Positions 50,814 through 59,720 of a stretch of 64,000 nt of DNA are shown here, in pieces; the first letter of the stretch is position 1; each line of letters opens with the position of its first letter. The stretch comes from Leishmania infantum JPCM5 (taxonomy: Eukaryota > Euglenozoa > Kinetoplastea > Trypanosomatida > Trypanosomatidae), in assembly GCF_000002875.2 (NCBI RefSeq), contig NC_009419.2, forward strand, positions 531,454 through 595,453, read 5' to 3'. The notes beneath the pieces are model-generated. The model made no database searches and had not been told where the DNA came from. It was given only the letters and a program-made list of their open reading frames with translations. The position numbers and the translations under genes were made by a program.

Positions 50814-52856
50814 ATGGAGTACCTAGATAATCTCTTGAACAGGAAGATCGAGCGGGAGCGGCTCGGCGCGGGCGGTGCTGACGCGTCTTCATCGTCTGCG
50901 GCTTCAGCGGCCGGAACTAGCAGCAAGCATGTTGATGGACACGGCGCTACCGGAGATAGGCAGCTCAAGTCTGCGGCACTGCGACTGTGTTGGCTCTGCA
51001 ACCGAACAAGTCCCTTGCGCTTCCGTTTACAAGGAGGCATCCACCTCTGCTTTACGTGCTTCCGGGCCTCGTACTTGTCGCTGCTCCTCCCCATCATCAA
51101 CACACCTGCCAGACGCGCGAGTGACGCGAGATTCTTGAAGCTGATCGGCAGCATTGAAAACGAAAGGGCGGGGTCCGTGTCGTCTCCAACTGATGAGCTA
51201 CTCGCCAGCATGTACGGTGAGGTAATTGAGCCACAGCAGGCATCGTTCGTAATGAGCTCGTCCATGATGCGGCTGCGGCGGGAGGAGGAGGAGCAGCGCC
51301 TACTGTCGGCCACGCGGCGCCCTCGCAGTGGTGGTGCCGCCAGCTCCGCGAAGAGCGTTAAATCCTTTTGGAATTGCCCCCTGTGTACCTTCCTGAACGC
51401 GGCCGTCGCGCGCGAGTGCGAGGCGTGCGGGTTCGTCAATCCTGGCGAGGTCACCTGCCCCGTCTGCAAGGCTCGCTGCTCCCTCGGCATGATAGGCACA
51501 CCGTTGTCCGAGGAGAACCCCGCCAGCAGGTGCAAGACCGGCGAGCCGCATTGCATCTGGAACTGCCGCGAGTGCGGCGGGCTTAACACCCTCGACGGTG
51601 ACCGTTGCACGTCGTGCCGCCAGCCGCGCTACTGGGCATGCTCGCAGTGCACGGCACTGCACCACATGGCGCGCGGCGAGGATGGCTTGCGCTACTGTCC
51701 CACCTGCGGCGCGTACAACACCCCGGATGACATCTTGGTTGGCCAGGCAAAGATCGACAAGGAGACCAGGTATGCGGGTATGGTGACGGCGCAGCAGAGT
51801 GCGGCGCAGCGGCGCAAGAGCGGCAGCAAGGACCATGACCACAACCGCGGTGGCTCACGGGCTGCAGCAGGCGGTGCTGCCGCGGCGAAAGCCGACGACC
51901 AAATCGTCTTTGGCGTTAACGACGCCCATACGCTGGAGGAGCTGGAGCGGCAGAAGCAAATCGAAAACAATGAAAAACGGCTGCTTTCCCGCCTGAACCG
52001 GCTGCACATTTCCCGCAACCTGCAGAAGACGGACGGCAACTGCCTCTTCCGGGCTCTGGCGAACCAGCTCTTTGGGCAGCCACGGCTGCATTACCTCGTC
52101 CGCTCCCTCGCTACCGCGTACATGAGCGAGCACTCGGAAGACTACGCCATCCTCTTCGACGGCCCGGCGGAGTGGAAGAAGTACCTGACAGCGATGAAGG
52201 AGCAGGGAACCTGGGGTGATGAGCTATGCCTCAACGCTGCCGCCCGTTGCTTTCGGGTTAACATCCACGTCATCACGAGCGACCAGGAGCGCTGGCACAT
52301 TGTGTTCCAGCACGACCAGCTAGGGCGCACGCGCACGGTTCGCAGCGACGAGGATGCGAGGACGAACAACATGGCGCAGACTTTGACCAGTTATGAAGGT
52401 GTGTCGCTGTTTCTCGCCTACCTCTCCCCGGTGCATTACGACGACATCACTCCCTTGCCCGTAGCACACCTCCAGCTCGGCGAGCTGCTCAGCGGGGAGC
52501 TGAACAAGCGCATGAAGCGCAATCAGACGACACACAGTCCCAGTGACAGTGGTAGCAGCACTTCTGCATTAGCATCAGCAGGCCCCAGCAGCGGCGGCCG
52601 CTGGGCAGATGCTTCGAACTTTTCACACCTGCCTTCCCGTCCGCTTCTCGCGGACCCGGCTAAACCGCGCACGAGATCGTCTGATGACCTTGTCAAGTCG
52701 TGCCTGGAGTCACCGACCGTGTCAAACGCGACGGCGCCACCGGTGCCACGCTCGCGGCCGCATTCCTGCAAGCCGGACACATACAAGAGCTCGGAGCCGC
52801 CGTCGCGGCCCCCGCCGACTTCGCCGACTAGCTTGCCAAGCGAGTACACATGCTAG
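50814..52856 (+). CDS. OTU deubiquitinase with zinc fingers (Trabid-like plan)
   Basis: A 680-residue protein. Before residue 310 there are Cys-pair segments: CWLCNRT, then CFTCF; an NZF-type finger FWNCPLCTFLNAAVARECEACGF (with a Thr-Phe after the second Cys, the ubiquitin-contact pair in Npl4/Trabid fingers); TCPVCKARC; IWNCRECGGLNTLDGDRCTSC; and YWACSQC, then YCPTCGAY. The OTU domain spans about 395-545, with catalytic TDGNCLF (D407, C410) and the histidine H541 in SPVHYD. The last 120 residues are Ser/Pro-rich. Ubiquitin-binding fingers before an OTU catalytic core are as in human ZRANB1/Trabid, which prefers K29/K33 chains. The linkage preference here is unknown. Likely cytosolic. The ATG at 50814 begins a helical N-terminus (EYLDNLLNRKIERER). 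Confidence 0.92.
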   Translation: MEYLDNLLNRKIERERLGAGGADASSSSAASAAGTSSKHVDGHGATGDRQLKSAALRLCWLCNRTSPLRFRLQGGIHLCFTCFRASYLSLLLPIINTPARRASDARFLKLIGSIENERAGSVSSPTDELLASMYGEVIEPQQASFVMSSSMMRLRREEEEQRLLSATRRPRSGGAASSAKSVKSFWNCPLCTFLNAAVARECEACGFVNPGEVTCPVCKARCSLGMIGTPLSEENPASRCKTGEPHCIWNCRECGGLNTLDGDRCTSCRQPRYWACSQCTALHHMARGEDGLRYCPTCGAYNTPDDILVGQAKIDKETRYAGMVTAQQSAAQRRKSGSKDHDHNRGGSRAAAGGAAAAKADDQIVFGVNDAHTLEELERQKQIENNEKRLLSRLNRLHISRNLQKTDGNCLFRALANQLFGQPRLHYLVRSLATAYMSEHSEDYAILFDGPAEWKKYLTAMKEQGTWGDELCLNAAARCFRVNIHVITSDQERWHIVFQHDQLGRTRTVRSDEDARTNNMAQTLTSYEGVSLFLAYLSPVHYDDITPLPVAHLQLGELLSGELNKRMKRNQTTHSPSDSGSSTSALASAGPSSGGRWADASNFSHLPSRPLLADPAKPRTRSSDDLVKSCLESPTVSNATAPPVPRSRPHSCKPDTYKSSEPPSRPPPTSPTSLPSEYTC

Positions 52857-53798
52857 TTGCCATTCTGCGCCCAGCGTGCGGAAGGGGAGTGGGGAGGAGG
52901 ACGAGACGCCAAAGAGAGAACAGCCAGGGAACGCGCTCACGTGTGTGCGTTCGCCTTCCGCTTATTTTCATTGTGGGTGCGCGCAGCAACGTGCTCGCAC
53001 GGGTGACATACGAAAAAGGTGACTCTGATAGACTTGTGGCCTCACCGATCCCTCGACGTGTCGAACACGACTCTTGCGGCTGTCTCTCGCTCTCCGCGTG
53101 TGTTGGGGCTCTTCTGACCTTCCCATACTGTTACCTGCTTCTCCCTTTCCAATGCTGTCTCTCTCTCTCGGACATGCACATCCTTGTGATTGCTTTGCCG
53201 TTGATTTCTCTCTCTGTATGTTCTTTTTTTATATTTGTTTTGCCTCTCTCCTCTTGCTCGTGCTTTCGCTGCTGACTCTATTTTCTATCTCACGCACGCA
53301 CACACACACATACACACACACACACCGTTTCTCGTTGCGCTTCTAGCCTGTGAACTGACTGCAGGCGCGCGAAGAGTGCGGAAGAGAACGAAAGGGACTG
53401 TGAACGGGTGTTCTGAATGGGGGTGTTGCGCGCGTGTTCAGCGGGGCGAAGAAAAAAGGGATAGAAGAGCAAGAATGGCCACCAGCAGCTGGCGTTGATG
53501 TGCAAGGTGCCTGTGCAGTGCCAACAAGCCGACGCCGGTGGGCGCGTGCTCGTGGTTCTTGTTTGTGCGCATACCCGTGGCTGGTCTCTCCCCTCTCTCT
53601 CCGCTCTTCGCTTTTCTTATCTGTCTCTCCTTCCTCATGTCTCTGTGTCGTGTCACTGTTGCTCATTTCTTGCCTGCTCTCTCTATCTCTTTCTCTCTCT
53701 CTGTGTCTTCGGGTTTGCGAGTTGCTGTTATTGATGGGAGCGCGTCACACGATATGCTCCTACATTCGTCTTTCCTTCACGGAAGGAGACATTCTATC

Positions 53799-53838
<40 letters not shown>

Positions 53839-54563
53839 GACATTTGTTTTTTACGTGGGAGTGCATCAACATTTCTGCTTTTTTGCCCTTTTACTGATTT
53901 ATGATGTGCTCCCCACTTCGTTCTTCTTCCTGCGAGTGTGGTGCATGTAGGTGTGTGTGTGTGTGTAGGCCTACCAGCAATGACTCTTATTGGTTCCTTT
54001 TTCCCAGTGTGAGTTGCCTCCGGTAGTTTTGCGAAACGCTCAACGTTGAGCGCCATCTTTCTTTTCCTTTTTCATTATTTGTTTAGTTGCTAGTCATTTC
54101 TGCGTGTGGCAGTTGTCACTGACCGTGCCATCACCCTCATTCTGTTTGTCTCCGCTTTTCCCCGCCCTCCTTCTTGCCTTTTTATGGCCCCTTTCGGTGA
54201 TGATCCCCAGTTTATCGTTCCCTCTGTTCCCCGACGCGTTCGCTTCGCGTTTGCTCATATGGACGGTCTGGCCTGTCTCTTGACTCCTCCACCCGCGCGA
54301 TCGGTGCGGAATGGCTACTGGGGAAGAGAGGCCTAAGGAACAGCCGAAGAGGAGTGTGCGTGTGTGTGTCGCGGCGGACGGGTGCCACCGTGCCACACAC
54401 ACACAAACATGCGAACACACACATCCTCAGATACACATGCACCCGCACTGCCCATCTCCTTCTTCCACGCTCATACCCATTCTTTCTACAGGAGAATCAA
54501 CAGACAATACCGAAAGGTCTTGTGATGCGGGCGCACAGGCAATAATACTAAAAAAAGAAGAGC
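52857..54563. other. Intergenic, OTU gene to small ORF
   Basis: No gene seen. CA repeats at 53295-53325 and a long CA run at 53803-53836, with TG at 53951-53967. A 16-bp perfect palindrome lies at 54037-54052. A strong acceptor, AG 54490-54491 after ATTCTTTCTAC, precedes the small ORF. Confidence 0.45.
53803..53836. repeat. (CA)n microsatellite, 34 bp
   Basis: Seventeen CA units in the gap between OTU and the small ORF, in the expected direction for the sense strand of a transcript. Confidence 0.85.
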
Positions 54564-54704
54564 ATGGCTGCCCCAGGCGCGCCAGGCATGCAAGTACTGC
54601 CTCTTTACCAAGAAACGCGATCCGGAGAAGCTGTGCAGGAGCTGTTCGAGATGGCGCAGCAATGTGTGAGCAAGCTGCAATGCATACAAGACGCGCACTC
54701 ATAG
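54564..54704 (+). CDS. Possible 46-residue protein
   Basis: A short frame from ATG to TAG in the middle of an otherwise empty 2.5 kb gap. It encodes 46 residues, begins MAAPGAPGMQVLPLYQETRS and continues into an amphipathic helix (GEAVQELFEMAQQCVSKL, then QCIQDAHS). In favour: the start has A at -3 and G at +4, a strong splice acceptor lies 73 nt upstream, and the codons read like coding sequence, unlike the low-complexity frames around it. I do not recognise a family. It could be a real micro-protein, a remnant of a longer gene, or chance. Confidence 0.4.
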   Translation: MAAPGAPGMQVLPLYQETRSGEAVQELFEMAQQCVSKLQCIQDAHS

Positions 54705-55371
54705 GCAGCATGTAAGGTGGGGTGTGGAAGGGTGCGGAAGAAGCGAAGGTATACCGCTGAGCTAATGAATGCATTGATGACTTCACTTGTGTGAGCTTAT
54801 TTTAGAAGTAAACAGCGCCACGTGCACGGATGCCCAGCTGCGTATTCACGTGCGTGTGGCTGGGTTGCTTGAGGTGTGCTTTGCCTTTCTCTGCGGCGGT
54901 CTCCCAGCTCTTTCCCTCATTTCAATCGCGTTCAACTCGCGTGAATGCTTCTTGTCGGAAAGAATGATCGGCCTGGACGCCGTCTCACAGACATTGGCGC
55001 TCGTCTGCCGACTCGCTTTCGCTTGCCCATTTTCTGCCCTCCCCCCATTATCCGTTTCGCTGCCGCTTCACATCCTCCACGTGTCTCCGTCCTCCCCGCA
55101 TGATCCATACACGCGCATACACACGCAAGAAACATACACACACACACACACGCACATCCACATACACGAACCCAGTCGCGCACTCAGGTGCGCACATCGA
55201 GGGGAGTGAGAGAGAAGAGCGGACGCCTCGCGCTCATCCTCATTCCACCGCCCTCGCCCCACACCACCGTGGACGAGACTGAACTCTTTTTTTCGCCTTT
55301 CTGTCTTCTCTAGTCGTCTACGTCGTCACACACACGTGCACACGGGGAGGAGCGACACAAGAGGCCGAGAG
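54705..55371. other. Intergenic before ESF2-like gene
   Basis: No gene seen. A very good acceptor, AG 55312-55313, follows a CTTTTTTTCGCCTTTCTGTC tract. CA repeat at 55136-55151. Confidence 0.5.
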
Positions 55372-56070
55372 ATGAGCCTTTTAGAGGAGCGCTACGCTCC
55401 GCCGTCGCAGCGCGGCGTGCTCTACTTTAATACCATCCCGCGCGACATGCGACCACAGGAGATCCGGCTGCACTTCAATCGTTACGGCGAAATTCGTCGC
55501 ATGAAGTTCATTCCCTTCCCGAAGAAGGCGCGCCGCCCGGGCGGACCGCTTCTCCCGTTGCAATACAAGGAGGGCTGGATGGAGTTCACCTCCGCTAGCG
55601 ATGCGCAACATGCGGCGCAGTGCATGAATGGCCAGCCGATCGACGTGAAGCGGCAGCGTCGGTGCTACGGTCAGCTGTGGACAGTGCGCTTCATGGACGG
55701 GTTCACGTGGGACTCACTGTTGGAGGAGGCGGAAGGGAAGCGGCGTGCTCGGCGTGCGGCCGAGGTGGAGGCGCGCAGGGCGGAGCGGTCCATGAACGAG
55801 GCTTATCGGCGGATGGTGATGCAGGCGGAGCAGCAGCGAAAGGCGAAGCGGCGCCCTCGCGAGAAAGTGGAGGCGGCCAGCCACAGCGACGCCGATGCGG
55901 AAGGCGATGCGTCAAATTCATCCGTAGCTACAGACAGCGGAGCTTCACGTGTTCGCGGCGGTACAGGTCGTGGTGCCGCAGCCAAGTCTTCCACCAAGCC
56001 GAAGGCGCATTCGGCGAAGAAGTCCGAGCTCGACCCCACGAAGAAGGCTAAGAGGCGCCGAGACGCGTAG
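55372..56070 (+). CDS. ESF2/ABT1-type RNA-binding ribosome-biogenesis factor
   Basis: A 232-residue protein with an RRM-like domain at about 14-112: GVLYFNTIPRDMRPQEIRLHFNRYGEIRRMKFIP as the first strand, helix and second strand, and a YKEGWMEFTSASDAQHAAQCMNGQPID end. The loop between (PFPKKARRPGG) is long and basic, as in ESF2 and ABT1. A charged helix follows (WDSLLEEAEGKRRARRAAEVEARRAE) and a basic disordered tail with a KKAKRRRD nuclear-localisation-like end. By family, ESF2/ABT1 binds the U3 snoRNP/SSU processome and is needed for early 18S rRNA processing in the nucleolus. The start is 58 nt after the acceptor. Confidence 0.85.
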   Translation: MSLLEERYAPPSQRGVLYFNTIPRDMRPQEIRLHFNRYGEIRRMKFIPFPKKARRPGGPLLPLQYKEGWMEFTSASDAQHAAQCMNGQPIDVKRQRRCYGQLWTVRFMDGFTWDSLLEEAEGKRRARRAAEVEARRAERSMNEAYRRMVMQAEQQRKAKRRPREKVEAASHSDADAEGDASNSSVATDSGASRVRGGTGRGAAAKSSTKPKAHSAKKSELDPTKKAKRRRDA

Positions 56071-57353
56071 CAACGAGCAAGCTGGAGCGGGCGGTGGTGA
56101 AGCGATCGGGGGAAAGGGGATAGCGCAAGGCAGCCTGTAGGAGAGGCCTCATCCGTGCGACGTTCCTCCTCCTGCATATATCGGCTCCCTTTTCATCTTT
56201 GCTGTTCGCTCGAGTTGTCTCTGCTCTGGTCTCGTACGCTCGGTTGCTCTGGAGGCGTCCACGGGGGCTTTCGCGCATGTTGCCGCAGCGCGAGCAGATC
56301 CGCTTGTGCGCGTATGTGTACGGCACAAACGTGCTCATCTTTTCACTGTATAAGACGCAGTAAGCCAAGCGAACAACGGCGCAAGGCACAACGCAATACT
56401 GTCGCTGTGTAGAGGCGCATGGTCGAAGGAGAGGCTATGCAAATGGACACATGTCCGGTCACGCTTGCTCGTTGTTTTTTTCTGTCTCTTTCCACACCCT
56501 TCTCCCATCCTTCTCTTGCGGAGTGAAAAGGGGGAAAAGAAGGGGTGCTTCGAGGTGGTCCAGCCCCCGGCCAAGACAGTGCTCACGCGGGTTGGCTACC
56601 CCACCTCCATGCGCGGCGCCCTTTCTCTCTCGTATTGGTCCTCTCCATCGTTCTTTTCCACTCTCACGCTTCCCGCGCATCTCTGCATCTGCATATACAT
56701 CACATGCGCGCATGCTGACGCTCAACAAACGTGCGTCCTCGGCCCCGCATGTAGCGCCACCGTAACCCCATTTTCAACATCCACGCATACAAACGAACTA
56801 ACCAAAGTAAATTAGCGACTGCCTGCCACCTACACGCAAGCCCCATAGGCGCTCTCTTCACCTCAGACGTGGTGCCTTCATCAGCTTTTCTCTCTTTTTT
56901 CCACTTTCTCTCGTGGTTGGTTGTGATCTTAATCCCGATTGTTTTTGGCCAGGCTAAGCGATCGCGCACCTATACGGTTGTCTTCTTGTGTGCATGTATG
57001 TGTGCGCGCGCTTCTTCAAGAGACAAAAGACAAACAAAGAGAGAAAAATCTGCAGCGGCAGCTCCGTGATGGGTTGTGCCTTCGCGCACGCGTACGTGTC
57101 TCAGCAGTCTTGACCCAAACGAAAAACGGCCTCGATCTCTCAGCTCCGCGTCTTCAGCTCGCCATCTGCAACGTGCTTTGGACGTGGTTCTCGCTTGCTG
57201 TTCTCGTACCGTGCTTCCCCGTGTGCGCGTGCGAGTATCCGTAGCGGTCTGCGTAGCTCCGTAGCCGAGTGCTTCAGCTGCGGCTTCCTCTGCGTCTCGC
57301 ATCGCAGCTTCTTTTCCTCTTCGTCTGTTGCGTGCAACTTGACCTCAGCCACT
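56071..57353. other. Intergenic, ESF2-like gene to ThrRS
   Basis: No separate gene seen. From 57114 the frame is open in phase with ThrRS and its translation is rich in Arg and Ser and poor in acids; this is treated as a finding. Acceptor candidates for ThrRS are AG 57142-57143 and the weaker AG 57347-57348. Confidence 0.45.
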
Positions 57354-59720
57354 ATGTCTGGCAAGAAGAAGGCGGCGGAGGCGACCGTGGACCTGGCCAC
57401 CCTGGCGGAGCCAGGCTTCTGGAGGCAACGCGTCGAAATCTTCGAGCAGCTATGGCAGCAGCAGCAGAACCGCTATGAGTCGATGAAGGCCCCGATCAAG
57501 GTGAGCCTCCCGGATGGAAAGGTGATGGACGCCGAGAGCTGGGTTACGTGCCCGCTGGACATCGCAAAGCGCCTGTCCAACTCGCTGCCAGACAAGGTCA
57601 TTGTGGCCCGCGTGAACGAGGCGCTGTGGGACCTGACGCGGCCGTTCGAGGCTGACTGTCAACTGGAGCTGCTGGACTGGGACGAAAAGGATGCGCGTGA
57701 GGTGTTCTGGCACAGCTCCTCGCACGTGCTCGGCTACGCGCTCGAGCGCATCTTCGACACGAAGCTCTCCGTCGGCCCGGCGCTGGAGGAGGGCGGTTTC
57801 TTTTACGAGGGTCTCACCAATCGCCCGGTGTCGGAGTCCGACTACAAGGCGATCGAGTCGGCCATGCAGGAGCTGGTGAAGCAGAAGATGCCATACCAGC
57901 GTCTCGAAGTGTCGAAGGAGGACGCCCTGAGACTCTTCGGCTACACGGAGTTCAAGAGCAAGATCCTGGCAAGCAAGGTGCCGGACGGAGGCTCGTGCAC
58001 CGTGTACCGGTGCGGTATGCTGATTGACCCGTGCCGTGGTCCCCACCTCCCGGACACGGGCCGCGTCAAGGCCTTTGCTGTGACCAAGAACTCCTCCTCT
58101 TACCTTGAGGGCAAGGCCGAGAACGAGGTGCTGCAGCGCGTGTACGGCATTTCGTTTCCGAAGAACCCCATGCTGACGGAGTGGAAGACGATCCAGGAGG
58201 AGGCCGCGAAGCGCGACCACCGCGTAATTGGCCGCCAGCAGAACCTCTTCAACTTCCACGAGGTCTCACCTGGCAGCGCCTTCTGGCTGCCGCACGGCGC
58301 CCGGATCTACAACACTCTCGTAGAATTCCTGCGCAAGAAGTATCGCCGCTGCGGCTTTCAGGAGGTCATCTCGCCGAACATGTACTCCTCCAAACTTTGG
58401 ATGGTGTCGGGCCACTGGGAGAAGTACGCCGATAACATGTTCTGCACCAAGTGCGAGAAGGAGGACTTTGGTCTGAAGCCGATGAACTGCCCGGGCCACT
58501 GCATCATGTTCGCGTCGCAGCCGCACTCGTACAAGGAGCTGCCGATTCGCTACGCCGACTTTGGCGTGCTGCACCGGAACGAGCTGAGCGGTGCCTTGAC
58601 GGGGCTGACCCGCGTGCGCCGCTTCCAGCAGGACGATGCACACATCTTCTGCCGCATGGACCAGATCACAGATGAGATGGAGGGCCAGATGCAGTTCCTC
58701 AGCGACGTTTACGGCGTGCTGGGCTTCAAGTTCTACTTTTACCACTCCACCCGCCCCGCGAACAAGCTCGGCTCTGAAGCGCTCTGGGACCAGTCCGAAT
58801 CGTATCTGCGCACCGCGCTCAACCGGTTCTGCGGCATTCCGGAGGAGCTGCCCGATCCGTTGCACCCGGACCAGCGCTTTCACTACGACGGCAAGCCGGA
58901 CTCGGTCAAGAAGATGAAGGCGCTCATGAAGAAGGCGGAGCGCTGCGAGGACCCGAACGCGTGGAAGGGCCCGACCAACGGCGGCGATGGCTGGATCGAG
59001 AACGCTGGGGACGGCGCCTTCTACGGCCCCAAGATCGACATCGTCGTCGAGGACGCGCTGCGCCGCCGCCACCAGTGCGCCACGATCCAGTTGGACTTCA
59101 ACCTGCCGAGCCGCTTCGGCCTCAAGTACACCCTTCCCGCCGCAGAGAAGGACGAGACGACGGTGAGCCCAACGGAGAAGCAGAAGCATGCCGACCCTGC
59201 CCTGACCGCGTCGTCGCCGGCCGTGGAGGATTGCGTGAGCAAACCGAAGCCCGGCACGTACGAGGCTGCTGTGCGTGACCTTGGCATCGACCTCGAGCTG
59301 GACGCCAACCAGGCCCGCCCCGTCATGATCCACCGCGCCATTCTCGGTTCCTTGGAGCGCTCGATCGCCATTCTGTGCGAGCACTTTGGCGGCGACTGGC
59401 CCTTCTGGCTGAGCCCCCGCCAAGTGATGGTGGTGCCTGTTTCGGCCTCCAACTACGAGTATTCACAGCAGGTGCGCGACACGATGCACGATGCCGGCTT
59501 CCACGCGGACGTCGACAACGGTGCCGCCACGCTGGACAAGAAGATCCGCAATGCGGAAAAGGCGCGCTACAACTTTATCCTTGTCGTGGGCCAGAAGGAG
59601 CAGGACGCGACCGCCGTCAACATCCGCGCGCGCGGGGAGAAGAGACTGGGCAACAAGTCACTCGTGGAGGCGGTGCAGTGGCTCAAGGAGCTGGCGGACA
59701 CACATAACCGGGAGTACTAG
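57354..59720 (+). CDS. Threonyl-tRNA synthetase
   Basis: A class II aminoacyl-tRNA synthetase of 788 residues that attaches Thr to tRNA-Thr. TGS domain about 40-105 (IKVSLPDGKVMDAESW); editing domain with the zinc-type HSSSH (H120, H124) and CRGPH (C227, H231); catalytic core with motif 2 in VLHRNELSGALTGLTRVRRFQQDDAHIFC and motif 3 in ARPVMIHRAILGSLERSIAILCEH; anticodon-binding domain from about residue 685 (QVMVVPVSASNYEYSQQV). An insertion of about 60 residues (about 594-652) lies between LPSRFGLKYT and ARPVMIHRA, where most ThrRS have roughly 12 residues. Kinetoplastids often use one synthetase gene for cytosol and mitochondrion. Here the first ATG gives a cytosolic form (MSGKKKAAEATVD). 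Upstream codons could encode an import signal but lack ATG. Confidence 0.97.
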   Translation: MSGKKKAAEATVDLATLAEPGFWRQRVEIFEQLWQQQQNRYESMKAPIKVSLPDGKVMDAESWVTCPLDIAKRLSNSLPDKVIVARVNEALWDLTRPFEADCQLELLDWDEKDAREVFWHSSSHVLGYALERIFDTKLSVGPALEEGGFFYEGLTNRPVSESDYKAIESAMQELVKQKMPYQRLEVSKEDALRLFGYTEFKSKILASKVPDGGSCTVYRCGMLIDPCRGPHLPDTGRVKAFAVTKNSSSYLEGKAENEVLQRVYGISFPKNPMLTEWKTIQEEAAKRDHRVIGRQQNLFNFHEVSPGSAFWLPHGARIYNTLVEFLRKKYRRCGFQEVISPNMYSSKLWMVSGHWEKYADNMFCTKCEKEDFGLKPMNCPGHCIMFASQPHSYKELPIRYADFGVLHRNELSGALTGLTRVRRFQQDDAHIFCRMDQITDEMEGQMQFLSDVYGVLGFKFYFYHSTRPANKLGSEALWDQSESYLRTALNRFCGIPEELPDPLHPDQRFHYDGKPDSVKKMKALMKKAERCEDPNAWKGPTNGGDGWIENAGDGAFYGPKIDIVVEDALRRRHQCATIQLDFNLPSRFGLKYTLPAAEKDETTVSPTEKQKHADPALTASSPAVEDCVSKPKPGTYEAAVRDLGIDLELDANQARPVMIHRAILGSLERSIAILCEHFGGDWPFWLSPRQVMVVPVSASNYEYSQQVRDTMHDAGFHADVDNGAATLDKKIRNAEKARYNFILVVGQKEQDATAVNIRARGEKRLGNKSLVEAVQWLKELADTHNREY

